A stretch of DNA of 15,256 nt from Candidatus Aenigmatarchaeota archaeon (lineage in GTDB: Archaea; Aenigmatarchaeota; Aenigmatarchaeia; CG10238-14): NCBI GenBank assembly GCA_017610225.1, contig JAFCCM010000057.1, forward strand, positions 1-15,256. The letters run 5' to 3'. Made by a program: the position numbers and the translations under genes. Under the pieces are notes generated by a model. That model was not told the origin of the DNA. It saw only the letters and a list, made by a program, of their open reading frames with translations, and did no database searches. Below are positions 13,850 to 15,256 of the stretch, piece by piece. Numbering within the stretch: position 1 is the first letter of the stretch; the number at the start of each line of letters is the position of its first letter.

Positions 13850-14365
13850 TTATTCAACAATAATCTTACAAGTTGTAGGCAACTTAAGATTCGCCCTATG
13901 CAAAGCTAATTTTCCATCTTTAACGTGTTTTTTATCAAGTCTAAGTGTTATCATCCTTTGACCTTTTCTAACTATAGCCGCCCTACCTTTAGGCTTACCA
14001 AAAGATTTTCTCATACCCATAGAGAACCTATCTGCACCTGCTCCAGTAGCTAATGTGTGTTCACGAAGAACTTGATGAGGGTATAAAAGCATCTTCATAA
14101 AATAATTATCTACTGTAAGAGTTCTTTCCAAATGTTTGTTTGAACTGACTCTAGCAGCCTCTAAGGCATTGTCTCTTATCTGCACTGGTCTTTCAGCAAC
14201 CAAATGCATAGTAGTATCAAAATCTTTTTTCTTGTTTCCCATCTCAAATACATGAATCTTCAAAGCAGGAGCACCAACTACATAACTCTTTCTTGGTTTT
14301 CTCTTAGATATTCTAGTCCAAGGTCTTTTTATTCTTCTTGTACATCTTCCTGGTCTTAATCCCAT
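13850..14365 (-). CDS. rpl10e: Ribosomal protein L10e (uL16)
   Basis: Large-subunit protein of the L16/L10e family, which lies near the A-site tRNA. All 171 residues follow the archaeal family: MGLRPGRCTRRIKRPWTRIS at the start, KIHVFEMGN, A-L-E-A-A-R-V-S-S-N-K-H-L, the Y-P-H-Q-V-L-R-E-H segment, GADRFSMGMRKSFGKPKGRA, and KLPTTCKIIVE at the end. The length is normal. A TATA-like TTTAAAAA (around 14394-14401, minus strand) lies in the 52-nt gap after tmk, so it may have its own promoter and a very short leader, although it could also be read through from tmk. Confidence 0.95.
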   Translation of the reverse strand: MGLRPGRCTRRIKRPWTRISKRKPRKSYVVGAPALKIHVFEMGNKKKDFDTTMHLVAERPVQIRDNALEAARVSSNKHLERTLTVDNYFMKMLLYPHQVLREHTLATGAGADRFSMGMRKSFGKPKGRAAIVRKGQRMITLRLDKKHVKDGKLALHRANLKLPTTCKIIVE

Positions 14366-14417
14366 AATAATCCTTTAGATATTGAGAGTTAGAATTTTTA
14401 AAGGTTTCTCTTATGAT

Positions 14418-15014
14418 TTAAGAATGAATATTGTTTATTATCTCAATTATCTCTTGATTAATCTCATCTGGTCTTCTACTATCTCCTTTAATTATAAAAG
14501 TATTTGGGAAATAATCCTTCAGTTCCTCATAATTCTCCCTTACTCTATCCAACTTCTCAGGCTCTTCAAAGAATTCCATTCCAAATCTAGATTTTTTTAT
14601 CCTTTCTACACAAACTTTCCCAGGAACATTTATGACAAAAACAAAATCTGGTTTCCTGAACTTAGAGTTAAGTTGTTTTAACCACTCTAAAGATCCTTTC
14701 TCCACATTAAAAGCCAAAGTAGACAAAATATATCTGTCGCAAACAACATTATATCCATCCTTCAATGCAGGTTCTATCTCGTTGCTCAGATGATGAGATC
14801 TGTCAGCAGAAAAAAGTAGACCAAAAGTCTTCATGTCAACTTTCCATTCTTTCTTAAGAATACTTCTTATCAACCCACCAATCATACTGTTAGTCGGTTC
14901 TTTTGTTAACAGGACTTTTTCTCCTTTTGATTTAAACCATTTTGCAAGTAGATTAGATTGTGTGGATAATCCTGACCCATCTGGTCCCTCAAAAACTATA
15001 AACAAAGGTTTCAT
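14418..15014 (-). CDS. tmk: Thymidylate kinase, with altered Walker A
   Basis: P-loop kinase that makes dTDP from dTMP for DNA synthesis. The 198-residue protein matches Tmk in length and order: N-terminal FEGPDGSGLSTQ (8-19), a TKEPT motif (38-41) that aligns with the usual T-R-E-P-G, LLFSADRSHH (67-75), VVCDRYILS (91-98, the D-R-Y signature), a core strand DFVFVINV, and a LID-like region with R-F-G-M-E-F-F. The notable point is residue 16: the lysine of GxxxxGK[ST] is leucine (codon TTA). Two or more base changes separate TTA from a lysine codon, so a single read error cannot explain it. Activity may be kept by another residue or lost. It lies upstream of rpl10e on the same strand. Confidence 0.88.
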   Translation of the reverse strand: MKPLFIVFEGPDGSGLSTQSNLLAKWFKSKGEKVLLTKEPTNSMIGGLIRSILKKEWKVDMKTFGLLFSADRSHHLSNEIEPALKDGYNVVCDRYILSTLAFNVEKGSLEWLKQLNSKFRKPDFVFVINVPGKVCVERIKKSRFGMEFFEEPEKLDRVRENYEELKDYFPNTFIIKGDSRRPDEINQEIIEIINNIHS

Positions 15015-15079
15015 GAGGATATATTTAGTAAATTAATTATTAAAATTAACATAGAATGAATGTAAATAAAATTTGATTA

Positions 15080-15256
15080 TTAATACTCAGGCACATTACT
15101 ATCAGCATTCTTTTTCCAAATAAAAATAAGAAAAGCTACGATTGGTAGTATTGACGCTAATAAAACCCAGAATATCAGAGATTTTGATATCTTAAAACCA
15201 GAAGGTTTACAACTCTCTTTACATAAATGATCACAACAAGCTAAGCCAGAAGGGCA
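15080..15256 (-). CDS. C-terminal part of a Cys-rich membrane-anchored protein
   Basis: The window edge cuts an open frame that runs from 15256 down to a TAA at 15080-15082 (58 residues). It starts CPSGLACCDHLCKESCKPSG, with six cysteines in twenty residues, then a basic stretch, one hydrophobic helix (about residues 27-47: LIFWVLLASILPIVAF and following), then KKNADSNVPEY. This is the same plan as the DUF333-like protein at 6074-6769: a Cys-rich outside part and a single C-terminal anchor. The N-terminus is outside the window, so the family cannot be named. The stop codon and codon use support a real gene. Confidence 0.62.
   Translation of the reverse strand, partial: CPSGLACCDHLCKESCKPSGFKISKSLIFWVLLASILPIVAFLIFIWKKNADSNVPEY

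Noticed and set aside
14382..14681. Plus-strand open frame opposite tmk
   Set aside because: It overlaps conserved tmk coding sequence and reads as low-complexity hydrophobic sequence without a family.

Overview
The window is AT-rich and archaeal. It carries eukaryote/archaeal-type ribosomal proteins (S17e, L44e, S27e, L10e), an archaeal/eukaryal-type glycyl-tRNA synthetase, a GINS subunit and an archaeal DNA primase. Where a Shine-Dalgarno site exists it is usually of the archaeal GGTGA(T) or GTGAT type. The primase appears to be one polypeptide holding both the small-subunit catalytic core and a large-subunit-like iron-sulfur tail. Such fusions are known from Nanoarchaeum and related small-genome lineages, so a DPANN-type archaeon is the best guess; this is inference, with no marker gene to fix the lineage.

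Region 1 (1-2154): the 3' part of a tRNA (best read as Gln, CUG), a small orphan gene, a frameshifted DedA/VTT-type membrane protein, the beta subunit of ADP-forming acetyl-CoA synthetase, and a short DUF457-type membrane protein.

Region 2 (2199-8565): genes for the cell surface or exterior. A 1287-residue secreted protein with about 100 cysteines carries an intact papain-type protease domain between Cys-rich modules and Thr-rich linkers. Close behind it lie a DUF333-like C-terminally anchored protein, a secreted protein of unknown family and a two-helix membrane protein. A SIMPL-domain membrane-anchored protein follows. Between the last two, on the minus strand, lies a 70-nt segment that looks like an independently transcribed structured RNA, with a TATA box at the right distance.

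Region 3 (8562-15014): information processing. S17e (minus), a small orphan (minus), primase (+), a second small orphan (minus), GINS51, L44e, S27e and GlyRS (+), a third small orphan (minus), L10e and thymidylate kinase (both minus). The two divergent intergenic regions before primase and before GINS51 are visibly related in sequence, which suggests shared control of the two replication genes and their small divergent partners. The window ends inside another Cys-rich, C-terminally membrane-anchored protein.

The points most worth following are the Cys-rich protease and its operon, the candidate minus-strand RNA, the duplicated divergent promoters, an ATTCCTA element exactly 17 nt before three start codons that lack a Shine-Dalgarno site, and a thymidylate kinase whose Walker A lysine is a leucine.
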